Assembly (NCBI GenBank): GCA_946563605.1 | Contig: CAMNVW010000113.1 | Location: forward strand, 1 to 5,440 | Source of the DNA: an uncultured Clostridia bacterium | GTDB lineage: Bacteria > Bacillota > Clostridia > Oscillospirales > Ruminococcaceae | Length of the DNA stretch: 5,440 nucleotides | Reading direction: 5' to 3' | In this document: in pieces, positions 5,421 through 5,440 of the stretch | Numbering within the stretch: the stretch's first letter is position 1 | Layout of the letters: each line of letters opens with the position of its first letter | Program-made: the position numbers and the translations under genes | Notes under the pieces: model-generated | The model's database searches: none | Told to the model about the DNA's origin: nothing | The model's input: only the letters and a program-made list of their open reading frames with translations

Positions 5421-5440
5421 TCCCTATGAAGGGGGACACC

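Noticed and set aside
1..5440. CRISPR array, tRNA, rRNA or insertion sequence
   Set aside because: No regularly spaced direct repeats, no tRNA-like cloverleaf with CCA or T-loop, and no transposase-like reading frame were seen by eye.

Overview
The window looks like chromosomal DNA of a Gram-positive anaerobe of the Clostridia, probably Oscillospiraceae/Ruminococcaceae-like. The reasons are strong AGGAGG-type ribosome sites, TTGACA/TATAAT-type promoters, intrinsic terminators with T-tracts, a PASTA-type receptor kinase homologue and a cobalamin-binding radical SAM protein of the DUF4080 kind. This placement rests on gene content and signal style; no marker gene settles it.

Layout from left to right. 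Positions 2-88 hold the last 28 codons of a rightward gene that I cannot identify. A short rightward transcription unit follows: promoter at about 107-134, a 61-codon ORF for a small probably secreted or membrane-anchored peptide (214-399), and a perfect 17-bp terminator hairpin (412-455). It converges on a leftward block of two genes. The second gene of that block (2220 to 514) encodes a membrane protein with the layout of a PASTA Ser/Thr kinase: cytoplasmic kinase fold, one membrane helix, two PASTA repeats and a charged tail. It lacks the catalytic Lys, the HRD Asp and the DFG Asp, so it reads as a pseudokinase. It has its own near-consensus promoter (2259-2287) and its own terminator (467-495). 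The first gene of the block (3298 to 2372) encodes a 308-residue protein that resembles the Ppx/GppA (exopolyphosphatase/pppGpp phosphatase) fold, with the phosphate-binding signatures eroded.

Divergent from this block, across a 149-bp region, is a 593-codon gene (3448-5229) for a B12-binding radical SAM protein with an intact CxxxCxxC cluster motif and a DUF4080-like C-terminal part. After it comes a 211-bp tail without a gene. The tail is packed with inverted repeats, including a terminator-like hairpin, an 11-bp-stem hairpin and a perfect 24-bp palindrome.

The most interesting point is that two adjacent, co-oriented genes both look like signalling enzymes that have lost catalytic residues. 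One may sense the cell wall (PASTA), and the other belongs to a family that handles polyphosphate or (p)ppGpp. That they work together is inference from adjacency only. The radical SAM gene is separately transcribed and need not be linked to them.
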